Of a DNA stretch of 64,000 bases, positions 34,621 through 45,420 are shown piece by piece. How positions within the stretch are numbered: position 1 is the first letter of the stretch; the number at the start of each line of letters is the position of its first letter. The notes under the pieces are model-generated. The model worked only from the letters and a program-made list of their open reading frames with translations. It was not told the origin of the DNA and did not search any database. This DNA is from Mesostigma viride (lineage: Eukaryota > Streptophyta > Mesostigmatophyceae > Mesostigmatales > Mesostigmataceae), in assembly GCA_009746045.1 (NCBI GenBank), contig RPFO01000754.1, positions 62,001-126,000 on the forward strand, in the 5' to 3' direction. Made by a program: the position numbers and the translations under genes.

Positions 34621-37077
34621 CATTAACCTGTGTTTTTTTACAACGCGATACATCGCGTTGTAGGGTTAGAACGCGATGTATCGCGTTGTAATCTGACACG
34701 TGGCAAACCTATTAAACATGCGATTTTTGGTCTGAAACTTTCAACATAGGTCAGAAACATCTCATAGAATTCAAGAAAAAATCCTGATATTTTTGGTATT
34801 TTTTTTGTGACAGCTGCAAACAAATATGTACCACTGAAATCAGGCATTTTCGCGGGACGAAGGTGAAGACGACGGCGATGGCGGCAGGTAGATCTCGCCA
34901 GTTTTCGCGCAAATTTCAGTGGCCGTTGGGTGGCACGACCATGATGATGCGTTCAAAGGTTGATAATTAGGTTTCTACGAGTTTGTTGAGGTACTAGGGC
35001 AAAGGAAACGTAGTTTTTTCCAGTTTCTCACCCAACTTTCATGCGGAAACGTCCTGGAAACCGGCATACATATTATTACGTCGAGACTCGGGTCTGCTGC
35101 GGCACCATGCTTGGTATTTCCATGGTGTTTCGACTTCTTAACACATGTTTATTCATTCCGAACGCCCGGACTCTCGGCTAAACCGTGATTTGTGCAGACT
35201 TTTATTGGGTAGCTCCGGGCATGATGGTGCCTGCAAATAGCGTAAGGCGTGACCGTGGCTATTGCTACAGTATGCTGTATTTTCCTGGAAATGGCCTCTG
35301 CCACCGGCTCAATAGTGCTTGCAGGCGTAAGTATATCGTGTTTCTACCTAGTTTCTGCCAGTTTTCCACTTATTTCTACCAACCTCTGCCCATCCTCTCT
35401 AAGACCGCCATCCTACTCGACGTTGCTTGCATGTCAGCCATAGCAGAAAATAGCAGGTTGCAGTTGTGCAGTATTTAGGTGCTGTATACGTCGTCAAGCC
35501 GTGCATATATCGTGAGGATTGGATGTTGATGGTTTATACTGCGTTGATTGTGCAAGAAGATCAGCTAGGTGCCCATAATCATGGTGTATAATCATGTGTT
35601 GTTAGCATCTTGCCACCATTTGCTAGCATGCATTCCAGCGTCATCTTTGCCTGCATGTAAGCTCATGGATCACTCAACCTATCCAAGCCTTGCATTACAC
35701 GTGCCTCTTTCTTTCAGTATTGCACGCGTTATGGAATGAAAACCCAGCACCTCCGTTCCCACGAGGCATGTGCTCAACACGTTGTGAGAGTGGATGATGC
35801 TTTGGCTATGGCTGCCTGATTCAGTCATATTAGGTCATCATTATGCTCCGTCAAGTCCGATGTTTTTTGCAACGTCACCCACATCTGTTCGGTGCTGCCC
35901 CTTGGCACAAGCTCTACAAACAGGTCGTGGACCGGCTGGATCGCATAGTATCTCCGCACATCTGAACCCTGTGATGCCAGATCTCCTATGCGGCCGTTCC
36001 GAGCTTGGCACTGGATTCGTTGTCTGCACATCGTCGCGTCGCTGCAGCAACACGATGTTTTCTGGCATCCGCGGGCTTTTGGTTCCCGCCGCACATTTGA
36101 AAGTGCTGTCCTCCGGCTTTTTGCCTTTGCACCGTGCGCAGTTCTTGGACGTTTGGAATCATGGCATGGCTAACGTGATGACTGACTAGCTACCTTTTCA
36201 GTGGTTTTCCATTTGCGGGTATTTCCTCGTAAATGGTGGGAGAGCGATCGCAGCAATGGTGCTCACCACTAGACACTCCCGGCCAGTTAGGCTCGAAACA
36301 CACGACCTGATCAAGCATGCTGTTTCCGGCCCCACCGTCTAGGTCATCTAGTCGCTCTACACGTAAGCCAGCCATAATTTCAATGCACAAGGATACACAT
36401 TTCCATCACCATTCATCTTCATCATCCTGAACGACTCGAACACGCGGACAAGATAACGGCAGGCTCGAGCTACCATGGTCCGGATTCTCCCGATTTCTGG
36501 CCTGCGCTGGTTGTCTCCTTGATATTAGGTCATCCAGTCATGTGATGTTTGATGCATGTTTGATGCTGTATAACTTATACAACACCTATTTCAACGTTTT
36601 GACCCTCCAAGCTCACTATGGCCCCGTTTATGGGGCTCGTGTCGTTGCGTCATGTTGTGAAGGGCTCTCATTTTTCCCACTGCGTTGTACTGCGTTGTAA
36701 TTGTGATGCTAATGAAAAATAGCTCCAGTGGCCCAATGGGCCTGAGTTTTGTTTCACAGAGCCTGCATATGTTGCCCATAGCTCGTGCAAGAAGCCAGAT
36801 TTTTTTCATGAACCATTTGTGAATAAGCACATGACTTGTGACCTAGGGTCAAGAAATCGCGGTCATGGTCAGACCCCCCTGTATTCAAACCAGTGTATCT
36901 CTCTAATGAATGAGCATTTTGTAGGTCTGAGTAGCTCAAAAAATCCTTTGATTTATGGGCTTTCAGGAAAGTATATACATGACCATGAAAAAAAAATTTC
37001 CTTAGGTGCTATACGCGTTCTAAAAAAAGCTTACAACGCGATATATCGCGTTCTAATTAAAAAAACACGGGTTAATG
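34621..37077. mobile_element. Candidate DNA transposon with terminal inverted repeats
   Basis: The left end reads CATTAACCTGTGTTTTTTTA and then ACGCGATACATCGCGTTGT. The right end (37033-37077), reverse-complemented, reads CATTAACCCGTGTTTTTTTA, a few bases, then ACGCGATATATCGCGTTGT. Each end thus has about 40 bases of matching inverted repeat that includes a short palindrome (ACGCGAT-RY-ATCGCGT); the left end has two such palindromes. The interior (about 2.4 kb) has no transposase I can recognise. It contains a copy of the dispersed repeat (35998-36526). LINE 3' sequences flank both sides, so it may have inserted in or beside a LINE tail. It is probably non-autonomous. Confidence 0.6.
35998..36526. 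repeat. Dispersed repeat, copy 2 (other copy at 4512-5041)
   Basis: Same orientation and extent as the copy at 4512-5041, with scattered substitutions and small indels. Here it is the right-central part of the candidate element 34621-37077. Confidence 0.8.
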
Positions 37078-37200
37078 AGGGACGTGGGGGTCTCGATCTG
37101 CCCCCTGCCCGCTGTGCGCACTCTGGTGCTCCTTGCATGACTCCCCAACGGGAGCACATGTTTAGTTCATTAATTCATGGTGCCAGGAATAGTTGTCTCA
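37078..37200 (+). mobile_element. LINE 3'UTR end fragment
   Basis: Contains GGGGGTCTCGATCTGCCCCC, TGGTGCTCCTTGCATGACTC and the hairpin CTCCC-CAAC-GGGAG followed by a short AT-rich tail (GTTTAGTTCATTAATTCATG). It matches the 3' end at 19010-19121 and at 42815-42876. Confidence 0.75.
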
Positions 37201-38500
37201 CTTGACTGGACCTGCTTACGCCCCGTCCGTGGGCGCAGGGAGAAGTGGTAAGAGGATGACATATGCCGCGATGCAATCAGGTCTGCCTTCGTGGACGCGC
37301 AGCCTTTGATGTACCTCAGTGGATGCAGATCGCGGTGTAGATCTCACGCCACCCTACGAACTGTTCATGCGATCGGTGGAGCTTGCATGGCTCTAAGCTT
37401 CTCCCCGAGCAACCCCGCGCCCGACCAGCCCCGCTCTACCTGCGCGACGCCCGGGTGGTTGCCGCCCGCGGCTGGCGCTAGCGCAGGCCCGCCGCCGCAG
37501 GGAGGACCTGTACCCGTACCAGGAACGGCTTACTCAAGCATATACTGCGGCCGCACATGCGGAGGAGTCAGGAGGTGGAGACACTTGCCGCCGAAATCAA
37601 TCGCCACACGGCCGCCAACCAGCACTGTCAAGGCGGCTTGGCGCTCGATCTCTCGACCGTCTCACCGGACGGCGGGAAACGCAACGGGCTGACATCCCAT
37701 GCATGCAGGCACCCCCAGTGAACGCCTTGAGATTTGGTTCAGCTCCCAGGCCAAACTATCGGGGGCCCCTGGCCCGCCCCCCCCGCTTGACCCCGCTGCA
37801 GCTGCACGCCCTGCGGCCAGCCGAGGCGGCCCCATTGAGCCCCCGCAGGCGCCCACCAGTGAGACGGACTACCTGGTCCCGCCGAGCTCTCCGGCCCCCT
37901 GGTGGACAGCCCCCACGACGAGTGGACTCCCCAGGAATGGGCTGCTGCCATCTCCACCCTCCGCAATGATGCTGCCATGCGAGTGGACAATATTTCACCG
38001 GAGGTGGTTAAGATGCCTGAGCTTGAGCCTTTCCTCCGGGGTGTTTGCAACCGGATTCTACGAGATGGCCTCCCCCCGCCGACGTATTGGAAGACCGCTG
38101 TCCGGGTCATGCTCTACAGTACAAGGGCAAGGGGTCCGCCGCGGATACCGGCAACTACCGCGGCGTATGCCTCCAAAGCTGCGTGCTGAAAGTCTTCATG
38201 CGTCTCCTGCTGAACTGCATGCGCGCCAGCCTCGATCCCCATGCACCTAGGTGAGTCCCAGATGGGCTTCCGTGTTGGTCGCAATTGTGTTAAGGTCACC
38301 AATACCGCGCGCCGCCTGATCGAGGACTTGTGGGCCGCCTGGCCCCCGGCCTCTTGCCATTGCTATTGATCTTCGTGGATTACACCAAGGCATTCGATAC
38401 GGAGCGTTTCTGGGGAAGCTGCAGCTCCAGAACCGTGTTGCCATTGTTCGAGCCATTCGGCTGCGAGGCCCTCTGGGCCTAGCTGGTTGTCGTCACCATG
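37201..38500 (+). pseudogene. LINE copy A: linker and N-terminal reverse transcriptase
   Basis: Pieces in several frames encode the region before and in the first RT blocks: WTPQEWAAAISTLRNDAAM, PEVVKMPELEPFL, PTYWKTAVRVML, the GNYRGVCLQS block, LGESQMGFRVGRN and FVDYTKAFDT. The sequence loses all similarity soon after the KAFDT motif (about 38400), the same place where other copies in this array begin or break. Frameshifts are many. Not functional. Confidence 0.8.
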
Positions 38501-39219
38501 GCCTCGACCATGCACGACAATTATTAAGCGCCTCGTGCTGGGAGCACGTCGTCTGCTCCAGTCTGGGGACTTCAGCCTCGACGAGGAGTCTACACGCCGG
38601 CTCAGCTGAAGGCGAGGAGCGCGGTGTGGAACAGCCCCCCCGTCCGGGCGGCGAGCCTGGGAGGAACAGACACCGGGTAAGCGCGTTATGATGCATCTGC
38701 TTCAGGATGGCTCCTTTGCAGCATTCTTCAATGGTGCTCAGATTGGTGTTCAGATTAACACCGGCCCCGGAGCAGAGTCTCGTCAGGTGTCTAGCAAGAA
38801 GGGTGCTGCCTCTGGTGGTGCCGGTAGGTAGACAACCTTTCTCGTCGGCTCGCGGCTAACAGGCTAACTAAGTCGGGGACAGCCTCTAAATAGTCCCCCC
38901 GTTCCACTACCATGCATCGACCTAACAGTCGACTGAGGGCACATGGTGGTGCCGGTATCTCGGGCTAGAACGACAGCTCGATCTCAGCAGCAAGATTAGC
39001 AACACCCAACGCATGCTAGATTTTCTACGCCTCTGCGTTGCGCAAGCATCCCCGAATACCCAGAGCAGGCGGCAGGCTCGCATCCTACGCCTGCACTGAG
39101 GACAAAATAAATGCGATGAAAAGCACTACTTTCCTCCGCTTCCCTTCCCCCCGTTCCACCCCCACCTCCACCCCCCGCCGCATCCACCCCCATCATCCAT
39201 CGATCGCCGTTCTCCACTG
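38501..39219 (+). other. Unassigned, probably LINE 5' region
   Basis: A piece at about 38515-38830 reads RRLLQSGDFSLDEESTRR and then MMHLLQDGSFAAFFNGAQIG to a stop. I do not recognise it, but its position before the endonuclease suggests it belongs to the 5' part of copy B. The remainder to 39219 is Pro/His-rich in translation and may be a 5'UTR. Confidence 0.35.
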
Positions 39220-42200
39220 GTGGGCCAGCAGGCATCCTTGGCCCTTGCCACCTTCAATGCACGCACATTACTAGCAGACGACGGCCATAGCTATCGGGTA
39301 GAAGAGCTCGTCGCCTTCTGCATAGCCCATCGTGTTTCTATATTCTAGGCGTTCAAGAGCATCGCCGCTCGGTGCCACTTGGCATGGTGAGCACTGATCG
39401 CCTGGCGGGTGGCTGGCGGTTTTACTTCGCTGGCAGCGGTACGTCTGAGGCCAAGGGTGTGTTGGTCTTTTGTGTTCGCCGCTGGCAGTTGCTATAGCCT
39501 CAGCACGCTTCAGTTTCTCACCCCACGCCTTATGGTAGCACATTTCACCTCCGTCGAGGGGCGGTCTAAGCACCACCTCACGGTGGGGGTGGGCTACGCA
39601 CCCCATAGTCCAGTCTACCTGAGTTGGAACGCCAGCAGTTCTTCGAGTCCTTGCATATAGCCTTGAGGGGGTCACTCCGGCCCGCCACTTTTTGGTTATG
39701 CTGCTCGACGCCAATGCCACGCTCCCCGTGGGCACTGCTGGCAGTCGCTTTGCGCCTGCTGACACGGCTGCTAACGACAACACTCCCAGTTTTCTGCCTT
39801 TTTGCGGGATAGCGGGATGGTTGCTGTCAACTGCCACTTCCAACGTCCCTCACAGGACTTGGTCACTTTTCGTGGCCCTAACGGCCGTCACTCAGCCTGT
39901 TTGGACTACGTGGTGGTACAGCAGCCCAGGTGCACCTCGGATCTGGACACCCGAGTGTTTGACACGCCCACGGTGTCGGCTCTGACCACCCGGGTTGGTG
40001 CGCGCGACCATTCGGCTCCGGTTCCACGTCCCCGCGCGCCGCGCCCCAGTGGTCCGCCCTGACTGGTCTGCTCTAGATACGCCCGCGGGTCCGGGGAGAT
40101 CCTGAGGACTGGACGGACGTACGTCGAGCACGCGCGGAACCACTTCCGACTGGCGTACCTGTCGGCCCTGGACGCCCGGGCGGACGTCGACGACCTGGAC
40201 CAGGGTGCCCCCAACGCCGCCATTTTTGCGGGCTTTGCGGCCCGTGCCCCGTTGCTGGCGGCCCGGCACCTGCCGGTCATGCCCCGCCGCCGCCCCGGCC
40301 CGCTCTACCGCCAGGATCCCAAGGTCTTGGCCGCCCGGCACCGCCTCATGAGCGTAACCGGGACCCGCTGCAGAAACCAGTGCTCAAGGCCGCCCTCGTG
40401 GACTCAGGCCTACGAGCACGCTCAGGACGCGGAGGCGGCCCAGCGCATCGCAGATGCCAAGGCCTGCCAAGCGCGCAACCAGGGCAAGCTAGGACATGTG
40501 GTACCACCTCGACCGGCTCGGCGGCCGGCGGCAGCGCACCCCGGTGGAGCACACGGGGGACGGCACGGCGCCGGTCGGCGGTCAGCCTTGACCGCTGGTT
40601 GGCCCACAATGTTTCCTTGACCGGTGGGGCTCGCGCCCCCCCCCCCGCCGCTTCACCCCGAGACGGCCGCCCGCCTCGGGGTTGCCGGACCCCCGCCGCC
40701 GCCAGCGCCCCCCTCCTCGGCCGCGGACTACCAAGTCCCCGCCTTGCAGGAGGGCTGCCTTGCCACCAACGACGTCATCCACCCCTTCACTTTGAAGGAA
40801 CTGGACGGCGCCCTTGCTCGCCTGCGGTACGATGCGGCGGTCGGTGCCGACCACCTTTCTGCCGAGCTGCTGAAGACCCCTGATCCGGCGGTTAGGGATC
40901 TTCTGCTGGCGTTCTGCAACCGTGTCCTGCTCTCTGACGAGCCTCCGCCTGAGTGAGTGGCAGACGGCCATCCGCGTCATGCTGTACAAGAAGGGCTCTG
41001 CTGCTGACCCCGGTAACTACCGGGGTGTCTGCCTCCAGAGCGCCGCGCTGAAGGTCGATCTTCATGCGCATGATGCTGCACAGGCTCCGCGCCGCGCTGG
41101 ACCCACACCTGGGTGAGTCTCAGATGGGTTTCCGTCGTGGTCGTAACACTTGTTGTCATGGCTGTGTTTGTCGCGCGCCGGTTGATGGAGGAGGTGCGTC
41201 GCCTTTGCCCTGACAGTTTGCCGCTGGTCTTCATTTTTGCTGACTATATATCAAGGCCTTTGACACGGTGACCGGCAACTACAGAGGGGTGTGCATTCAA
41301 AGTGCCCCCCTCAAGCTTCTTATGCGGCTCATCCTGAACCGCCTGCGCACGGCCCTGGACGGTCACCTCAGCGAGACTCAGCACGGCTTCCGTTCAGGTC
41401 GCAACACAGTACAGGCGCTCTTCGCTACTCGCCGACTGGTGGAGGAACTGCAACGCCTTCAGCCTGGTGAGTCCCCTTTGCACCTTGTGCTGCAGTGGAC
41501 TTCATCAAAGCCTTCGATTCGGTTTTCTGGCCTGCGCTTTGGGACATCCTCGAGTTGTTCCGGATCCCCCGCCCCCTGATTGCTGTCATCCGCAACCTGT
41601 ATGAAGGGTCCACCACTTCGGTGCGCACTTCTTACGGGACCACGCCCCCATGCCCTTTACAGAAGGGTGTGTGGCAGGGCTGCGTGCTGTCGCCCTACCT
41701 GTTCATTATTGTTGTTGAATACGTAATGATTCAGGCGCGCAAGCGATTTACCCGCATCGTGGGCAGGGAACCAGGAGTGCAGGTTGCTCACAAATTCTGG
41801 CATGGCGGTGCGGACACGGAGATTCGGCTAGCAGACATCATTTACGCAGACGACACCACCCTCTTCGAGGACACTGAGCACGTGCAGACATGCATGGCTT
41901 GACTGCCTGGCGCTCTCGAGGCCCGTGCAGTGGGGCTTGAGGTCAGCAAGAAGACAGAGGCCCTGGCGGTTGGGCTCACCAACTCAGCGCCGCCCCTCTA
42001 TCTCCTAGACGGCTCTCGAGTCCTGTTGTATCGGGACCGCGTTAAGCTGCTGGGCAGCCTGCTCCCCAGCTGCGAGGTTGATGTGGACCATCGCATCTCC
42101 CTCGCCTGGCACGCTTTACGCCAGTACCGGGCCCTGTGGCGCAAGCCCCTGGGCAAGATCGAGAAACAGGACCTGTTCAAGGTCCTCGTCCTTCCTGTTC

Positions 42201-42877
42201 TCACGTATGGCGCCGAGACGTGGTGGACCCTCACCGCCGACCTGGCCCGCAAGCTGGACGGCGCGGTCACCAGCATGCTGCGTTCCATTTTCAGAGTAGG
42301 ATATGCTGCTCATGTCCGCAATGAGGACCTGTACCAGGGCATGCCCTATATCACCAGCACCATTAAGCAACGCCGCCTGCAGCTAGTAGGGCACCTAGCT
42401 CGCACCAACCAGGTAGACACCTCACGTGGCCCCCCCGCAGGACTGCGACCATGCAGCCCAGCCTGGCCGGCACCTCCTGACGTGGGCTGGGCCCAGTGAT
42501 GTTAGACGCCGCAAGGCCTGCACCTTCAAAGAACAGCTAGTAGAGGACATGGGGGGCCTAGGCCTCTCCGTGATTTGGAAGAAGATGATGGACAAGGCCA
42601 AGTGGGCCCAGGTCATAGAGGACAACGAGCCCCCCCCAGTGGGGAAGCGCCCGCGTGTGCAATCCCGCGGGAGGCACGCCAGATAGCTCCCCCTAGGGCA
42701 ACGTGCGGCTGCCTAGATAGATGTTGTAGTTAGCATGCAGTTAGATAGATGTAGTATGTAGCCAACGTAGATAGATTAGACCGGTAGGAATGTTTGCACC
42801 CATCCATCCATCCATCGGGGTTAATGCTCCGTGACTCCCCAACGGGAGCACGAGTCTAATTAATTAATTAATTAATT
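39220..42877 (+). pseudogene. LINE copy B: AP endonuclease, reverse transcriptase, 3'UTR, (TTAA)n tail
   Basis: The endonuclease begins at about 39225 (LALATFNARTLLADD.., RVEELVAFCIAHRVSI) and ends with ACLDYVVVQ and ARDHSAP at about 39900-40020, the conserved last blocks of APE-type endonucleases. RT follows: LDGALARLRYDAAVGADHLS (40800), EWQTAIRVMLYKKGSAAD (40960), GNYRGVCIQS (41270), DFIKAFDSVFWPALWD (41500), GVWQGCVLSPYLFIIVVEYV (41670), the catalytic IYADDTTLFED (41840), FKVLVLPVLTYGAETW (42180). The 3'UTR has the CTCCC-CAAC-GGGAG hairpin and a (TTAA)n tail at 42857-42876. It has several frameshifts and an internal duplication at about 41021-41520. Confidence 0.88.
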
Positions 42878-43616
42878 TGACACGGTCCTCTGGGAGGCTC
42901 TTTGGGCCATCCTAGCTCTGGATCGCGGGTACCACCAGCGTTTATTGCTGCCATTCGTCGACTGTATGAGGGCTCACAGGCAGTAGTGCGGCCTGCGGAA
43001 GGCAGTAGTCCGGACTGCGGAAGGCACCACCCCACCATTCCCCCTTCACCACGGGGTGTGGCAAGGTTGTGTCCTGTCCCCATACCTGTTCATTATTGTC
43101 GTGGATCACGTCATGCGCCGGGCACGTGCGCGCTTTACTGCTCTGAAGGGGTTCGAGCCAGGCTTGGACATCCTTAACGAGAGCGCACATGGCGGGGTTA
43201 AACCTGGTTACCGCCTGGCCGACCTGATTTATGCGGATGACACCACCCTCATCGCGCGCCCCGAGCACATTCATCAGACCTGGCTGGACTGTCTGGGCCT
43301 GGAGGCGAGGGCGGTGGGGTTGGAGATTAGTGTCAAAACTGAGGCGATGGTGATTGGGGCCTCCAGCACACCGCCCCTGCCGCGCCTGCTCGACGGGACG
43401 GAGGTCCCGTTCCGCGATCGCTTCAAACTGTTGGGGAGCTGGCTCCCTGACACTGCAGACGATGTGGACATCCGCATCGGCCTGGCCTGGGCTAGGCTTC
43501 GTTCGCTCAACACCTACTGGCGCTCGAAGGGCCTGGGCGAGCACCGATCTCCCATTATAGCATGATCTCCCAACGGAGGCATGTTATAATTTAATTTAAT
43601 TTAATTTAATTTAATT
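42878..43616 (+). pseudogene. LINE copy C: 5'-truncated RT with internal 3' deletion and its own tail
   Basis: It begins directly after the tail of copy B at the codon pair DT of the RT motif KAFDTV (TTGACACGGTCCTCTGGGAG). A frame break near 43050 is followed by an open frame to 43565 with GVWQGCVLSPYLFIIVVDHV-type sequence and IYADDTTLIARPEH. The protein then jumps from GLGEHRSP to a short 3' end with a CTCCCAACGGAG hairpin and a (TTTAA)n tail at 43586-43616. About 700 bases of the RT C-terminus are missing. Confidence 0.87.
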
Positions 43617-45083
43617 CGATACGGTTATATGGGACGCACTGTGGGTGGTCCTTCACTCACCTGTTCCGTGTCCCATCGTACATCGTTGAGATCATCCGCC
43701 AGCTAGTTCTATGAAGGGTCCCAAGCCCAGATCCGTACCGCCGACGGCCGGCGTCACTCCGGCGTTCCCCCTGCACACCGGGGTGTGGCAGGGCTGTGTG
43801 CTCTCCCCATATCTATTCATCATTATGGTGGACTATATGCGGCGTGCACAAGCCCGCTTCGCCCGGGTGGAGGGGCGCCCGCCGGGGATCGAGGTCACGT
43901 CCGGAGTGTACGCCAGCTACGGCGGGGTTGACCCACCCTACCGCCTGAGCGATATGATCTACGCTGATGACACGACACTCGTGGAAACCCCGAAGTCAGG
44001 CCAACTCTGGCTAGACAGCTTATCACTGGAAGCGCGGGCGGTGGGGCTTATGATCAGCAAGAAAACGGAGGTCATGGCCATCGGCTTCCCTGCTGGGATA
44101 GCCCCACCCACCCTCCTCTTGCTGGACGGCAGCCCCGTCCCCCCGGCGACTCGCTTCAAGCTCCTTGGCAGCTGGCTTCCCTCCACGGCCGATGACATCA
44201 ACACCTGCATTGGCCAGGCCTGGGCGGCCCTCCGACGCCTCGACAGGTTCTGGACCTGCCGCTACCTGAGTGAGCGACGCAAGCGCATTCTGTTCAAGGC
44301 CCTTGCGATCCTCAGCATCCTCCTTTATGGCTGCGAGGCGTGGACCCTGGACCAGGCGCTCAAGCCAGCAGCTTGACGGCACCGTCACTCGAATGCTCCG
44401 TCATATCCTCGGCGTCCGCTACCAAGAACCCGCACCCGGGCCGAGCTCTACTGCGAGCTCCCTCTTGTCACCCATACCATCCGACACTGCCGCCTCCTCT
44501 TTGCCGGCCATCTTGCCCGCACAGACCAGGTGAATACCGATGTGGGCCCTGCCGGGGGGCTTAAGATGGGCCAACCAGGTAGACCCCTCCTCCTACTATG
44601 GCAGGGTCCCCTTGTCCCATCGCAACCCACTGGCAAACTTGCGCGCGCCCGGCACCGGCGCGGCGCGACCCGGACCTATGTGACACCAGTGCTTGAAGAT
44701 GCAGGGCTTCTGGGACTATCCGTACTCCGCGCCCGCATGATTGACAAGGAGAAATGGGCTGCCATCTGCGACAAGCACCTTCCTGAGGGGTATGCTCCCG
44801 TTTTCTCCCCACGGGCCCCGCGGCCCGTTGCTAGCCAGGGTAGAAGTCCGCAGGTGGAGGTTATTGGTCCTGAGGATAGCCGCTACACTACCGCCTCGTC
44901 TGCCATTACAGTAGAGGACAGCTCGGATAAGTTACATCCCCATCTAGTGCTTAACGGATGGGGGATGATGCAGACGATATTTGTTAAATAAACTTTTGTG
45001 TAATTATTTTTCTAATGAGATTAGCATAGTACTCCGTGGCATGCCTTTGCGCATGACACGCAAGTACTTACTTACTTACTTGT
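43617..45083 (+). pseudogene. LINE copy D: 5'-truncated RT with 3'UTR and (ACTT)n tail
   Basis: It begins right after the tail of copy C at the same motif (CGATACGGTTATATGGGACG, DTVIWDALW). The open frame 43711-44376 contains GVWQGCVLSPYLFIIMVDYM, IYADDTTLVETPKSG, FKLLGSWLPSTADD and LFKALAILSILLYGCEAW. It then shifts frame. The 44530-44991 frame carries the C-terminal end. The tail is (ACTT)n at 45064-45083, preceded by the GGCATGCCTTTGCGCATGA hairpin. Confidence 0.87.
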
Positions 45084-45258
45084 CTCACTTAATACGAGGG
45101 GGCCAGGGCTTTCCCTTGGCTCCAGCTCAGGGCTGACAGTGCATGCACGGCCCCCTACATGGATCTCTATGAGGGCTGATCCCCTGGAAGTTGCAATTCA
45201 CAGCGGCCTTGCCCTTGCCAACGCAGTCACGTGTCTATTAATTAATTAATTGATTGCC
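45084..45258 (+). mobile_element. LINE copy E: short 3'-end fragment
   Basis: It starts after the tail of copy D and ends with AACGCAGTCACGTGTCTATT followed by (TTAA)n, the same 3' signature as 6770-6862. It is the last member of the head-to-tail series and stops about 160 bases from the end of the PIN-TRAM gene. Confidence 0.7.
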
Positions 45259-45420
45259 CTTGCCAAGCGCAAGGGTTTAGCGCGCAGGCGAAGTTTGTGC
45301 ATGTTCTTTTGGGCATCATCAAGATGATAATTATTGTTTGCTTGCAATACTGAGAAATCACAGTATATGAACCCCAGGATACCGCTTGTAATGATGGGCA
45401 AACAACCTGGCATGGCATAG

